The notes: generated from the letters alone by a model not told the origin. Positions 49,233 through 58,496 are shown, counted from the stretch's first letter. The stretch: DNA of 64,000 nucleotides from Caldilineaceae bacterium (GCA_026645575.1 JAPKMW010000006.1:62001-126000); one strand, 5' to 3'. Numbers and translations: made by a program.

Positions 49233-49463
49233 TGACAAGGTGAGGGGGTGAAGGGGTGACAAGGTGACAGGGTGATCCTGCTGGCCTGCCTTACAACGGG
49301 ATTGAAATCCTGCCCTGACATAGAGAAGCCGCCTCAGCGGCTGACAACCGATCTCAGCCGCTGAGGCGGCTTCTCTGTGTTAGCAAGGGGCTTTACCCCA
49401 TTCCGGTGAATCCAGGCATCTCACCCCTCACCTTGTCACCCCTTCACCCCCCTCACCTTGTCA
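49233..49463. repeat. Nested inverted repeats inside the operon
   Basis: Outer arms of about 35 bp built on TGACAAGGTGA (49233-49267 and 49428-49463, one extra base). Inner perfect 23-bp arms at 49322-49344 and 49354-49376 containing GCCGCCTCAGCGGC. It could reduce read-through so that the binding protein is made in excess over the permeases. Confidence 0.8.
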
Positions 49464-49494
49464 TTTATCATAAACACTCGGAGTAAGCGAACTC

Positions 49495-50409
49495 ATGCAA
49501 CAAGCCGTAAGCGCACAGCCCACACGTTCCTCCCACTGGCGACGACGGACAATCATCACCTTTTGGGCATTGGTGGCGCCGGTGCTTCTTTTGCGGTTGG
49601 TGACTTCGGTCTATCCCATCGGCCACACCATCTGGCTCAGTTTTACCAATACGCACCTGATCGACCAGACGCGTGACTTTATCGGCCTGGATAATTATCG
49701 ACAAATGCCGCAGGATCCGGCCATCCAATCGGCAATCACCTTTACGATTGTCAACGTGATTGCTTCGACGGCGTTGCAATTGCTGTTGGGGTTGCTGATT
49801 GCGCTCATGCTCAACAGCGCCCGCCGGGGGCGCAACTTTGGCCGGGCGATCAACCTGATCCCCTGGGCCATCCCTGGCATTACGGCGGCCTATGCCTTCC
49901 GCTGGTTACTCGATGATCAGTTTGGCTTGATCCCGGAATGGACTTTTTTGCTGACCGGTGAGCGGCCCCTCATTTTCCTGACCTCCTTCAGCGCCCGCAC
50001 CGCGCTCATTCTGTTGGGTGTCTGGAAGAGCGTCTCCTTTGTCGCGATCCTCTTCCTGGCCGGCTTGCAGGGGGTGCCGACGGAGGTCTACGAAGCCGCC
50101 AAGGTTGATGGCGCCAATGCGTGGCAAGGCTTCTGGTCGATTACGCTGCCGCTGGTCATGCCCTTGATTGTGACCATGTCGCTTTTCCTGATGATTGGGC
50201 AACTGGGCGGCATCGATCTGGTCTATGGCCTGACCGGCGGTGGACCGGGCAATGCCACCGCCACCTTGGGGCTGCGCATCTTCCAAGAAGGGATGCGCTT
50301 TTTCAAGTTCGGCTATGCTTCGGCCATCTCGGTTGTCTTGCTGCTCTTAATTTGTGTCATCGGCGCCCTGGGGCTGTGGGTCAACCGCAAAGTCGAGGTC
50401 AATCTATGA
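49495..50409 (+). CDS. ABC sugar permease, MalF/UgpA type
   Basis: 304 aa, six membrane helices. EAA loop: EVYEAAKVDGANAWQGFWSI-TLPL signature in the 190-215 region contacts the ATPase. Opening MQQAVSAQPTRSSHWRRR is basic and cytoplasmic. Partner of the next gene, whose ATG overlaps its stop. No ATPase gene lies nearby, so a shared MsmK/UgpC-type ATPase elsewhere is likely. Confidence 0.92.
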   Translation: MQQAVSAQPTRSSHWRRRTIITFWALVAPVLLLRLVTSVYPIGHTIWLSFTNTHLIDQTRDFIGLDNYRQMPQDPAIQSAITFTIVNVIASTALQLLLGLLIALMLNSARRGRNFGRAINLIPWAIPGITAAYAFRWLLDDQFGLIPEWTFLLTGERPLIFLTSFSARTALILLGVWKSVSFVAILFLAGLQGVPTEVYEAAKVDGANAWQGFWSITLPLVMPLIVTMSLFLMIGQLGGIDLVYGLTGGGPGNATATLGLRIFQEGMRFFKFGYASAISVVLLLLICVIGALGLWVNRKVEVNL

Positions 50410-51272
50410 GCAACGCCACCTTCCTGCATTTGCGCTACCGCAGCCGCGCCCTCGTGGGCGCCATGCTTTATTACCTGGCCTTGGCCCTCTTTACCATCAT
50501 CGTGCTGGTGCCGTTTTATTGGATGGCGCGCGCCTCAGTCTCGAACCAGGAACAGATTTTAATGTCGCCGCCGCTCTATTTCCCCACACCCACCCTGGAA
50601 AACTTTGGCATTGTGGCCGACCAAGTGCCGTTGGTCCTCTTTACCACCAATTCGATCATTTATGCCACCTTCTCCGCCGTAATTGCAGTCGTGACCAGCT
50701 TTCTGGCGGCCTACGCCTTTTCGCGCATCAAGGTGCCGGGCAGCGAATTTCTGCAATGGCTCTTGATCATCACCGTGGCGATTCCGCAAGTGGCCTTGAT
50801 CATCCCGCTCTATCAAATCTTGAGGACGTTGCAACTGCTCAATACCCTCGCCGGTCTCATTTTGGTCTTAAGCAGCCTCTTGACGCCCTTTACCATCTGG
50901 GTGCTGATGTCCTTTATCAAGCAGGTGCCGCAGGAGATTGAAGAGGCGGCGACCATTGATGGTGCGACGTTGCTGCAAATTCTGTGGCGCATTGTGTTGC
51001 CCGTCACCACACCGGGCTTGGTGACCATGCTGGTCATCAACTTTATCAACGGTTGGAATGATCTGCTGCACCCCCTCTCCTTCTCATCGACGGAAGCCGC
51101 CAAGACCCTGAGCGTGGCGATTACCTACATCTATAGTTATCGGGCCTCGTGGGGCTTGCCCTGGAACCTGGTCAGCACCGTGGGGATGATCATGGTGATC
51201 CCGATCATCATCCTGGTGATCTTTGCCCAGCGGGCCATTGTGTCGGGGTTGACGCGCGGGGCGATCAAGTAA
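50406..51272 (+). CDS. ABC sugar permease, MalG/UgpE type
   Basis: 288 aa, six membrane helices. ATG at 50406 overlaps the stop of the preceding gene (ATGA). EAA motif EIEEAATIDGATLLQILWRI-VLP, in part; end RAIVSGLTRGAIK is typical (VxGLTxGAIK). Forms the transmembrane heterodimer with the MalF-type protein. The next gene, a DUF1016 nuclease, begins after 138 nt. Confidence 0.93.
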   Translation: MSNATFLHLRYRSRALVGAMLYYLALALFTIIVLVPFYWMARASVSNQEQILMSPPLYFPTPTLENFGIVADQVPLVLFTTNSIIYATFSAVIAVVTSFLAAYAFSRIKVPGSEFLQWLLIITVAIPQVALIIPLYQILRTLQLLNTLAGLILVLSSLLTPFTIWVLMSFIKQVPQEIEEAATIDGATLLQILWRIVLPVTTPGLVTMLVINFINGWNDLLHPLSFSSTEAAKTLSVAITYIYSYRASWGLPWNLVSTVGMIMVIPIIILVIFAQRAIVSGLTRGAIK

Positions 51273-51410
51273 AGGTGTTGATGTCATTGCCTTGTCGTTT
51301 ACAAAAGACGTGCCGTATAATGGGGTAAGAACGGGTTCAAATCTTTCATTGGATGCGACCACGTCAGGCTAGGCTGGTAGTTAGCGCCATTATGTATTGC
51401 ATGATATTCG

Positions 51411-52436
51411 ATGATGAACACACTCACGACCCAACAAGACTTTAGCGAAGTGTTGCAGCAGATTCAGCAAGCGCGCCAAAAAACCTTTAATCAAATCAAC
51501 ACGGCGCTCATCGACTTGTATTGGCACATTGGCAAAACCATCAGCCACAAAGTGCAAACACAAGCCTGGGGCAAAGGGGTGGTTAGTGAATTGGCGCGCT
51601 ACATTGCCCAAAGCGACCCCAGCCTCAAGGGCTTTAGCGACAAAAACCTGTGGCGGATGAAGCAATTCTATGAAACCTACCACGCCGATGAAAAACTCGT
51701 GTTACTGGTAAGGGAATTGCCGTGGACACACAATCTGGTCATCCTCTCGCGCTGCAAAACGCCAGAGGAAAGAGAGTATTATCTCAGGCTAACGTTAGCA
51801 GATAAACTGAGTAAACGAGAGTTAGAGCGGCAAATCAATGTATTACATTTTGAACGCAGCCTGATCAACCCAATTCTCTCACCAGCGGTGAGAGAATTGC
51901 ACCCCGCCATCGGTAACACCTTTAAAGACAATTATGTGCTGGAATTTCTCGGCTTGCCCCCTGTCCACAGCGAAAGTCGCCTACAAAAAGCGTTGGTGCA
52001 GCACATGAAGCAATTTATTCTGGAGTTGGGCAAAGATTTCATCTTTATAAGCGAAGCGTTTCGTTTGCAAGTGGGCAATCAGGATTTCTTTATTGACCTG
52101 CTCTTTTTCCATCGTGGCTTAGCGGCTCTGGTGGCCTTGGAGCTAAAAATTGGCAAGTTCATGCCAGAGCATCTCGGCCAACTCAATTTCTATCTGGAAG
52201 CGCTTGACCGGGATGTCAAAAAGCCCCACGAAAACCCCAGTATCGGCGTGCTACTCTGTCGCGACAAAGATGACGAAGTGGTGGAATACGCGCTCTCGCG
52301 CAATTTATCGCCCGCGCTCATTGCCCAATATCAATTGCAACTGCCCGATAAGAAGCTACTTCAGGCAAAATTGCACGAACTCTATGCCGGTGAAGAGGCA
52401 CTGGACTGGGAAGCACAACAAGAGAAAAAGTTATGA
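51411..52436 (+). CDS. DUF1016/YhcG-type PDDEXK nuclease
   Basis: 341 aa. N-terminal DUF1016 helical part (INTALIDLYWHIGKTISHKV, FSDKNLWRMKQFYETY) and C-terminal PDDEXK fold with FFIDLLFFHRGLAALVALELK, in which D and E-x-K are visible near residues 225-245. YhcG-type proteins are putative nucleases, often associated with restriction-modification loci or mobile DNA; none is beside it here. It interrupts the sugar operon between permeases and the mutarotase-like gene. Confidence 0.88.
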   Translation: MMNTLTTQQDFSEVLQQIQQARQKTFNQINTALIDLYWHIGKTISHKVQTQAWGKGVVSELARYIAQSDPSLKGFSDKNLWRMKQFYETYHADEKLVLLVRELPWTHNLVILSRCKTPEEREYYLRLTLADKLSKRELERQINVLHFERSLINPILSPAVRELHPAIGNTFKDNYVLEFLGLPPVHSESRLQKALVQHMKQFILELGKDFIFISEAFRLQVGNQDFFIDLLFFHRGLAALVALELKIGKFMPEHLGQLNFYLEALDRDVKKPHENPSIGVLLCRDKDDEVVEYALSRNLSPALIAQYQLQLPDKKLLQAKLHELYAGEEALDWEAQQEKKL

Positions 52437-52445
52437 GGGAAAGCC

Positions 52446-53408
52446 ATGATTTACACCTCCCACTATAAAGACCAACCGGCCATCACCCTGGAAAGCGGCC
52501 ACGTACGCGCCCAGTTTTTGCCCTTGGGCGGAAAGGTCAGTTCGCTCGTCGCGCTTGACCACAATTTTGATGTGTTGGTGCATCGTCCGGGTGCGACCTA
52601 TCGCATCGAGCCTTATGATGGCGTCTACGTCGATGGCGAGTGTTCAGGGTTTGACGACATGTTCCCGACCATTGATCGCTGTTACTGCGAAAATGCACCG
52701 TGGCAAGGCACCAAGCTGGCCGATCATGGCGAAGTGTGGAGCTTGCCCTGGTCGTATCAGATCGACGGCGAACGGTTGCACCTGTCGGTCCACGGCGTGC
52801 GGCTGCCCTATCGGCTCGACAAGACGGCTTCCTTTGCCGATGAGCGCACGTTGCGCATTGACTACACGCTGACCAATCTGTCGCCCTTCCCCTTCGACTT
52901 TCTGTGGGCGGCGCACCCCATGCTGCGGCAAGATGAGGATTCACGGTTGCTGCTGCCGGCAGGCGTCAAGCAGATCGCCAACGTCTTTTCGGCCAATGGT
53001 GATCTGGGCGGTTATGGCGATGTCTTCGAATGGCCGATTGCCACCACGCCCCACGGCCATACCCGCGACTTGAGCCGCATGACCCCTAGAAGCCGCGACC
53101 ATATCACGAAGTACTACATCAAAGGCGCCTTGCCCGAAGGTTGGTGTACGCTGACCTATCCCGCCCGTAAGCTCAAACTGGAGATGGCTTTCCCCGTTGA
53201 CAAAGTACCCTATCTCGCTGTGCTGCCCGGCATGATGCCCAAGGAAGAGGGCATGGCCGATCCCTATGTCATGTTCCTGGAACCGGCGACAGCTTCGTTC
53301 GACCGGCCCAACGCCGCCCGGCTGCGCGGCGAGTGTTCGCGGCTGCCCGGCAACGGCGTCTACACCTGGTATCTGTCCTTCTCCCTGCAAAATGATGAAG
53401 CGCGCTGA
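52446..53408 (+). CDS. Galactose-mutarotase-like (aldose 1-epimerase superfamily) protein
   Basis: 320 aa, beta-sandwich of the aldose-1-epimerase superfamily. GECSGFDDMFPTIDRC, LHLSVHGVRLPY (His) and FLWAAHPMLRQDED (second His) lie where epimerase catalytic residues occur; a late FLEPATASFDR matches the Glu-bearing strand. Likely isomerises or recognises the sugar taken up by the upstream transporter. Begins 10 nt after the DUF1016 gene. Confidence 0.8.
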   Translation: MIYTSHYKDQPAITLESGHVRAQFLPLGGKVSSLVALDHNFDVLVHRPGATYRIEPYDGVYVDGECSGFDDMFPTIDRCYCENAPWQGTKLADHGEVWSLPWSYQIDGERLHLSVHGVRLPYRLDKTASFADERTLRIDYTLTNLSPFPFDFLWAAHPMLRQDEDSRLLLPAGVKQIANVFSANGDLGGYGDVFEWPIATTPHGHTRDLSRMTPRSRDHITKYYIKGALPEGWCTLTYPARKLKLEMAFPVDKVPYLAVLPGMMPKEEGMADPYVMFLEPATASFDRPNAARLRGECSRLPGNGVYTWYLSFSLQNDEAR

Positions 53409-53779
53409 CCGGTAACGTGGTAACTTTCACACTTTTTTGCATCAAGTCACAGTTGGCGCTTTTGTAGCAGGCGCATCGACGATGCCCTCCTCAATCGCAG
53501 CGGTTTTACCCCACCCCTCCTGGACCGCGCCCCGGCAGACCCCGAAATCCTCTTGTTTGATCCAACGCTGGTCATCTTCACCGAAGCGTAGTAAGATTGG
53601 CCGATTGGCATTTACGCGCAATTTTTAAAGTGCAAAAGAACTTTCTTCGCCAAAGTGGGACTATCTTATAGCGGCCTTTTGATAAGTACGATGAGATAAA
53701 TCCGGACAGAGTAGCAGTAGGTCACAACGCTATGGAGCCTGACTGCGGACTCTGGACTTAGGACTGTGGACGACTGAGT
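53409..53779 (+). other. Intergenic region with a possible coding relic
   Basis: 371 bp. Around 53473-53591 the plus strand reads RIDDALLNRSGFTPPLLDRA then PADPEILLFDPTLVIFTEA and stop, protein-like but with no start and no recognised family; possibly a relic of a C-terminus. The rest precedes the sigma gene and shows no clear promoter. Confidence 0.4.
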
Positions 53780-55315
53780 ATGGGTGATCTACCATTGTTG
53801 ATTCTGCAAGCAAAACAGGGCGATGTGGCGGCCTATGGCGCGATTGTGCGGCGGTTTCAGAACACCGCCGTCGGCTATGCCTATGGGATCCTGGGCAATT
53901 ATGACGCTGCCAAGGATGCTGCCCAAGAAGCCTTTCTGGAAGCGTACGCCTGTTTGGGCGAGTTGCGCGAGCCAAGAGCCTTTGCGGCCTGGTTGCGCCG
54001 CATCCTGTTCAAACAGTGTGACCGCATCACGCGCCGGCGGGCGTTGACGGTAGTGCCGTTAGAAGTCGCCGAGGGCGTGCCCAGCAAAGCACCAGGGCCG
54101 GTCGAAATCTATGAACAGCGCGAATTGCAAGCCTTTGTCGCCCATGCCCTGCAACAACTGCCCGAAGAACAACGCCTCGTCATCACCCTGTTCCATCTCA
54201 GTGGCTACTCGCATGGAGAGGTGGCCGACTTCCTGAATCTCACAAAGTCGCAAGTCAATAATCGGCTCTATAGCGCCCGCAACACGCTGAAAGAAAGGAT
54301 CTTTGCCATGACCAAAGCAACATTAGGCAAACAACGGCCATCCAACGACGAAACCTTTACCACCGGGGTGATCAACCGCATCCGCCTGGCCAACCCAATC
54401 CAGGATTTCCCGCGGATCGCCCAACTGCTCTCCACCGATACCGCGGAGCCGACCAGCGCCCAGGATCTGCTTGATGAACACAATGTTGAGATGTCAGGGC
54501 GTATTCTGCGCCATGCGGTAGCGATCAACGATGGCGGATTGGTGGTCGGCTTCAACTTTGCCGGTCACTATCCTAGTATGAAACCTAATCAATATTTCGT
54601 CAACGTCGTCGTTGATCCCGCCCACCGGCGGCAGGGCATCGGCGCCCAACTGTGGGATGACCTGGTCCGTTATCTGCGGGCGCAAGGGGCGAACGCCCTG
54701 TTGGCCGAAGTGCAGGAAGGCGATCCGGCCCACTATCGTTTTGCCGAAACGCGCGGCTTCACCCCCCGCACCCATCAATTGCGCGCCATCCTCGACCTGC
54801 AACACTTTGACGAAGAGAAATTCGCCGCCATCACAGGTCAGGTCGAAGCCCAGGGCATCCGCCTCGCCGCCTTTGCCGACGTAGCGCAGAGCGAAGAAAA
54901 CATTCGCAAACTCTACGACATCAACGGCGTGGCGGCGCTCGATGATCCGGCCTCGGATGGGGCGTATATCAACTATGAAAACTGGAAGAAGGTGATCTTT
55001 GGCGCTTCGTGGTTTCAACCAGAAGGGCAGATGATTGCGCTGGATGGCGATAAGTTCGTCGGAATGTCGGCCATCAGTTACAACGCCGAGGAGCAGACCG
55101 GCTTCACCTTGATCTCTGGTGTGGACGCAGCGTACCGCAACCGCAAGATCATGCAGGCGCTCAAATTGCGGGCGATCAACTATGCACGGGCCAAGGGCGC
55201 CACCCGCGTTGTGACCCATGTCGAGACCGTCAACGCCCCAATGCGCGCCATCAACCGGAAGTTTGGCTTTGTCGAGGAACCCGGCAAATATGAGATGGAG
55301 GCAACATTTCAATAG
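53780..55315 (+). CDS. ECF-type sigma factor fused to two GNAT acetyltransferase domains
   Basis: 511 aa. Residues 1-175 are sigma regions 2 and 4: AAKDAAQEAFLEAYACLGEL, LQQLPEEQRLVITLFHLSGYSHGEVADFL, in part. Residues about 215-335 form a GNAT fold with acetyl-CoA motif VDPAHRRQGIGAQLW. Residues 345-505 form a second GNAT-like unit whose motif VDAAYRNRKIMQALK has lost the glycines. No stop or frame change separates the parts. Role of the fusion is unknown; acetylation could tune the factor or its target (inference). Confidence 0.87.
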   Translation: MGDLPLLILQAKQGDVAAYGAIVRRFQNTAVGYAYGILGNYDAAKDAAQEAFLEAYACLGELREPRAFAAWLRRILFKQCDRITRRRALTVVPLEVAEGVPSKAPGPVEIYEQRELQAFVAHALQQLPEEQRLVITLFHLSGYSHGEVADFLNLTKSQVNNRLYSARNTLKERIFAMTKATLGKQRPSNDETFTTGVINRIRLANPIQDFPRIAQLLSTDTAEPTSAQDLLDEHNVEMSGRILRHAVAINDGGLVVGFNFAGHYPSMKPNQYFVNVVVDPAHRRQGIGAQLWDDLVRYLRAQGANALLAEVQEGDPAHYRFAETRGFTPRTHQLRAILDLQHFDEEKFAAITGQVEAQGIRLAAFADVAQSEENIRKLYDINGVAALDDPASDGAYINYENWKKVIFGASWFQPEGQMIALDGDKFVGMSAISYNAEEQTGFTLISGVDAAYRNRKIMQALKLRAINYARAKGATRVVTHVETVNAPMRAINRKFGFVEEPGKYEMEATFQ

Positions 55316-55319
55316 CGTA

Positions 55320-55478
55320 CAGACCTACGGTCAGACGCCGTTGCCGCAATTGCTACGGGCTTTGGGGCAACATCATACGTGGATGACCTTGGCGCCAGCC
55401 GTCTACCACCGGACAGCGGAAGAATTTGAGGCTGATTGGCGCGCCTACCTGACAACCAATCGAGATGAGTGTTGCTAA
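55320..55478 (+). pseudogene. Tail of a peptidase-MA-like gene
   Basis: Immediately after the sigma-GNAT stop, the plus strand reads QTYGQTPLPQLLRALGQHHT then WMTLAPAVYHRTAEEFEADW and RAYL. This resembles the C-terminus of peptidase-MA/gluzincin-like proteins (LLRALG, FE..WR.YL). No catalytic HExxH part is present. Likely a relic whose 5' part was lost. Confidence 0.6.
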
Positions 55479-55518
55479 GAATTGTTACACGATGCACTAT
55501 TTTATATTATAGGGCTTT

Positions 55519-57288
55519 CTAAAAGTATTGCAATTCGGTTGTCCAGGCAATGCCATGTTGACGACACAGTTCTAGCGCCTTCTCGGTAAAACCGCCAAGA
55601 GAAAGAAAGGCCAGCAAAAGGGTCTTGTCCGGGTGCTGGCTGCTATAGAGGGCGGCCTTTTCCAAGAAATCGGCGACAGTTTCGTGATTGGGCTTCTCTT
55701 GTTGGTTTTTGACATCGATCAGCAGCACCCGTTCATCGCTCGTCTGCGCCACAATATCCACTTCCTTTTTGGCGCCATCCGGCCGTTGCAACATGACCCG
55801 CGTTTGCACAGCGAGCAGGTTGAGCGGTTGCTCATCGGTTGCCCCTGCAAAGAACTCAGCCAGACGAAAGCGTTTGCGGCTGCGGAGCGTGTTGGCAAAC
55901 TGGAACTCGGTCACCTGCCCTTTGATGTGGTTGAGTTTGCCGCGTAGTGCCTGGTTCTCTTTGGTCAGCGCCGCGACCTGGGTATTGAAGTCGCTGATCA
56001 GATTCGGTTCATGATCGAGAATCTCCTTTTCAAAACGATGCCGGAGAATCAAATATAAGGTACCATCCCGCAACCCATGAAAATCGATATCGGCATCGCC
56101 TTGTTCCAACAAATCACCTTTGACCAATGCCAGCAACTTGTTGTGAATCGTCGCCTCATCTTCTTGTAAGTGTAAGGTTTGTTTCAATTCACGGGCTGTC
56201 CACTCCCGGTCATTGTGTTTGCTCATGTGCAGCAGGATGTGCTTGCCATACTTGTCATTGACTTGTTTGACCGTTTTGCCGATATATTCTTGCCACGTCA
56301 GCGAAAAGAAGGACTTGCGATTGGCGACGGTATCATCAACCGTGGCAATTACCCCTGCTGTCGTCGTGAGATCCTGTTTTGGATAGCGGCTATTGATGAC
56401 GCAAAAGATAAAAAAGGGATCAGCTTTACAGAGCGTGTTGAGTTGGACGGCGGTCGCGTTGTTGATCGGCACTTGCAAGGCTTCGGCATAGGTGTAAACC
56501 GCCAGCAGCCCTTCTTCTTCGGTCAGATAGGGCGAAAAATCAAAGACATCGATCCGCCCCGGTTCGAGATACTTGCGCATAATCTCGCGCATCCAGCCGA
56601 CATAAGAACCGGTGAGCAACAGCGGCGCCACTCTGGATTCGGAGATTTCATGATAACTCCCCGGTATTGATTCATCTGGCTCACCCGTAAGGTCTTCCCG
56701 CACATAAATATTGGTCGAGAGGTATTGAAACTCATCAATGATGGTGACAATCCGTTGGTCATAGAGCGAGGCGGTGCGATGGGGGGCGCGATAGGCGCGC
56801 TCCCACATCAAGATCGGATGCCCTTCTTTTTCTGCCTGCCCAATTGCCTCCACATCATCGACTAGCGCAGCCACGCCATGCGCCTCCCCATACGCTTTGA
56901 TTTGGTCCATGCGCAGGAGATTGCTGATCAATTTGGCATCCCGTTCGAGAAAGGAAATGTACTGGGTGGCAAAGGTGCGATAGTAAAGTAAGGCGAAAGA
57001 TGGATACCAAAGCTTGTGTTCCGGTACACTAAAATAGATCGGGATAACTTGTCCATTAGCCGACCAAAGTTGATTAAAAAGCCGCTGGACAAAAGCGGTC
57101 TTGCCACTCTTACGCCGGGCCAACAAGGCGCGGGAGGGGGCAAGCCGGCGCGTGATCAACTCAACCCACTTATGGAAATCGTGCATCTCGTGTACCCGCC
57201 CGACAAAGAAGCTGGGGTCGCCGATCCGTTCAGACAACGGATATTGCATGGTGGTTGGCGATAACTGTGATAGTTGCATTGTTCTCAC
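55519..57288 (-). CDS. AAA-like ATPase with C-terminal nuclease-like domain
   Basis: 589 aa. Walker A variant RRKSGKT (residues 58-64), Walker B TIIDEFQYL near 185, a winged-helix portion near 350-400 (REWTARELKQTLHLQEDEA). Then a coiled stretch (FNTQVAALTKENQALRGKLN) and a C-terminal PD-(D/E)XK-like core KEVDIVAQTSDERVLLIDVK near 515-535, in which D replaces the usual E of E-x-K. Start GTG 57288 or ATG 57279; ribosome site GGAG at 57292-57295 is poorly spaced for both. Probable DNA- or element-linked ATPase; function unproven. Confidence 0.78.
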   Translation of the reverse strand: MRTMQLSQLSPTTMQYPLSERIGDPSFFVGRVHEMHDFHKWVELITRRLAPSRALLARRKSGKTAFVQRLFNQLWSANGQVIPIYFSVPEHKLWYPSFALLYYRTFATQYISFLERDAKLISNLLRMDQIKAYGEAHGVAALVDDVEAIGQAEKEGHPILMWERAYRAPHRTASLYDQRIVTIIDEFQYLSTNIYVREDLTGEPDESIPGSYHEISESRVAPLLLTGSYVGWMREIMRKYLEPGRIDVFDFSPYLTEEEGLLAVYTYAEALQVPINNATAVQLNTLCKADPFFIFCVINSRYPKQDLTTTAGVIATVDDTVANRKSFFSLTWQEYIGKTVKQVNDKYGKHILLHMSKHNDREWTARELKQTLHLQEDEATIHNKLLALVKGDLLEQGDADIDFHGLRDGTLYLILRHRFEKEILDHEPNLISDFNTQVAALTKENQALRGKLNHIKGQVTEFQFANTLRSRKRFRLAEFFAGATDEQPLNLLAVQTRVMLQRPDGAKKEVDIVAQTSDERVLLIDVKNQQEKPNHETVADFLEKAALYSSQHPDKTLLLAFLSLGGFTEKALELCRQHGIAWTTELQYF

Positions 57289-57479
57289 GTTCTCCGGCTA
57301 ACACATGGCAAAAGCCTACCTCACACCCGTGTAGTATATCACAAAACGACTGATTCGATCTGGCATACTATGTGGTTGATTTGATTACGGGTGGGGTCTG
57401 TCTGTTGTTGTGCCATTAGGCCGAGGATGGCATGAGGACATCTGCCGAGCAAGCATATTTCTTTGTTGTCAAATGAGCC

Positions 57480-57535
57480 AGTAGTAAAGACTTTAGTCTT
57501 CGGAGCGTCGGGGGAAGACTAAAGTCTTTACTACT
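57480..57535. repeat. Perfect 22-bp-arm hairpin
   Basis: Arms 57480-57501 and 57514-57535 (AGTAGTAAAGACTTTAGTCT in the left arm), 12-nt loop. It lies 4 nt past the stop of the dioxygenase gene and should mark the end of the second sugar operon. Confidence 0.78.
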
Positions 57536-57539
57536 AACC

Positions 57540-58367
57540 TTACCCGCGAAAATCGCTACGCTTGCCGTAGATCACGGGGTTATAGTCCAGGTTATCGAGA
57601 AATTGCGTCAACCCCTGCCGCGCATTGTCACGCGGGCGCGACTTTTCGGTGCGCAGGTGGATGGCAAAGCTGCGCCGCGGTTGCCCCGAAAGGTTGGGAC
57701 CACTGCCGTGGTAGGTGAGGTTATGGTGGAAGCTGACGCCCCCCGGCGGCAAAATGGCCGCGGTCTCTTGCCAGTCGGGGTGGCCCAGGCTTTGGATGTG
57801 GTTGCGCAACGCGGCCTGATCTTCCTTGCCGAAGAAATCGCTGAGATCCGGCACATAGCCCCACTGGTGCGATCCGCGCACAAAGACCATCGGGCCACAA
57901 TCCACCCGTACATCAGTCAAAGCCACCCAGGCAGTAAAGAGTTCGCTGCCCTCTTCCCAACTCTTCCAGTAGTGGCGATCCTGGTGCCAGCCGATGTTGG
58001 TCGTCACCGCTGCGCCCGGTTGCGCGGGTGGTTTATAGAGCAATTGCACCCACCAGATTTGCACTGCTTTGGCGCCGGTCACTTGGGCGGCCAATTCACC
58101 TAAGGCCGGATGGGTCAGCAACTGGTGAATTGCCTGGTTGGCGATCTGCGGCATTTCAATTTTGCCCAGTTTTTTGATGGGATCATCGCCCGGATTCCAA
58201 AACGACGGTTGGGGCGGCGTGCCGGTATCATAGCGACCAGCGCGCACTTCGTCCATGCCCAGCACCGCGGCATCAACCATGTCGCGGGGAAGAACCGGAC
58301 GCGCGTGGATCGAATAGCCGTTGTGTAAGAATTGTTCGTGCAATGTGTCTTCCGTTGCCTGCGTCAT
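57540..58367 (-). CDS. Phytanoyl-CoA dioxygenase family protein
   Basis: 275 aa Fe(II)/2-oxoglutarate oxygenase. Iron ligands: NIGWHQDRHYWKSW (HxD) near residue 125 and the distal His in HHNLTYHGSGPNLSG near 220; the 2-oxoglutarate-binding Arg is in QPRRSFAIHLRTE. Family acts on lipids, amino acids or natural products; here it lies at the end of a sugar-ABC operon, a known arrangement, so a carbohydrate or polyol-derived substrate is possible. It is the second such enzyme here (see 38338). Confidence 0.9.
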   Translation of the reverse strand: MTQATEDTLHEQFLHNGYSIHARPVLPRDMVDAAVLGMDEVRAGRYDTGTPPQPSFWNPGDDPIKKLGKIEMPQIANQAIHQLLTHPALGELAAQVTGAKAVQIWWVQLLYKPPAQPGAAVTTNIGWHQDRHYWKSWEEGSELFTAWVALTDVRVDCGPMVFVRGSHQWGYVPDLSDFFGKEDQAALRNHIQSLGHPDWQETAAILPPGGVSFHHNLTYHGSGPNLSGQPRRSFAIHLRTEKSRPRDNARQGLTQFLDNLDYNPVIYGKRSDFRG

Positions 58368-58496
58368 GTTACTTGCTCCGTACTAAATTCCTAAACCATT
58401 TTCAGTAGACTACAATGTCACCGACATCTCAGCAGACCGACTTTGGACTACGCGACTCGGTTCTCTCTGGAACCGACTGCGGACAATTGATTTTGT

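Noticed and set aside
49495..51272. Missing ATPase gene as evidence of a broken transporter
   Set aside because: Family-1 sugar transporters commonly share one ATPase encoded elsewhere, and the second operon lacks one too.
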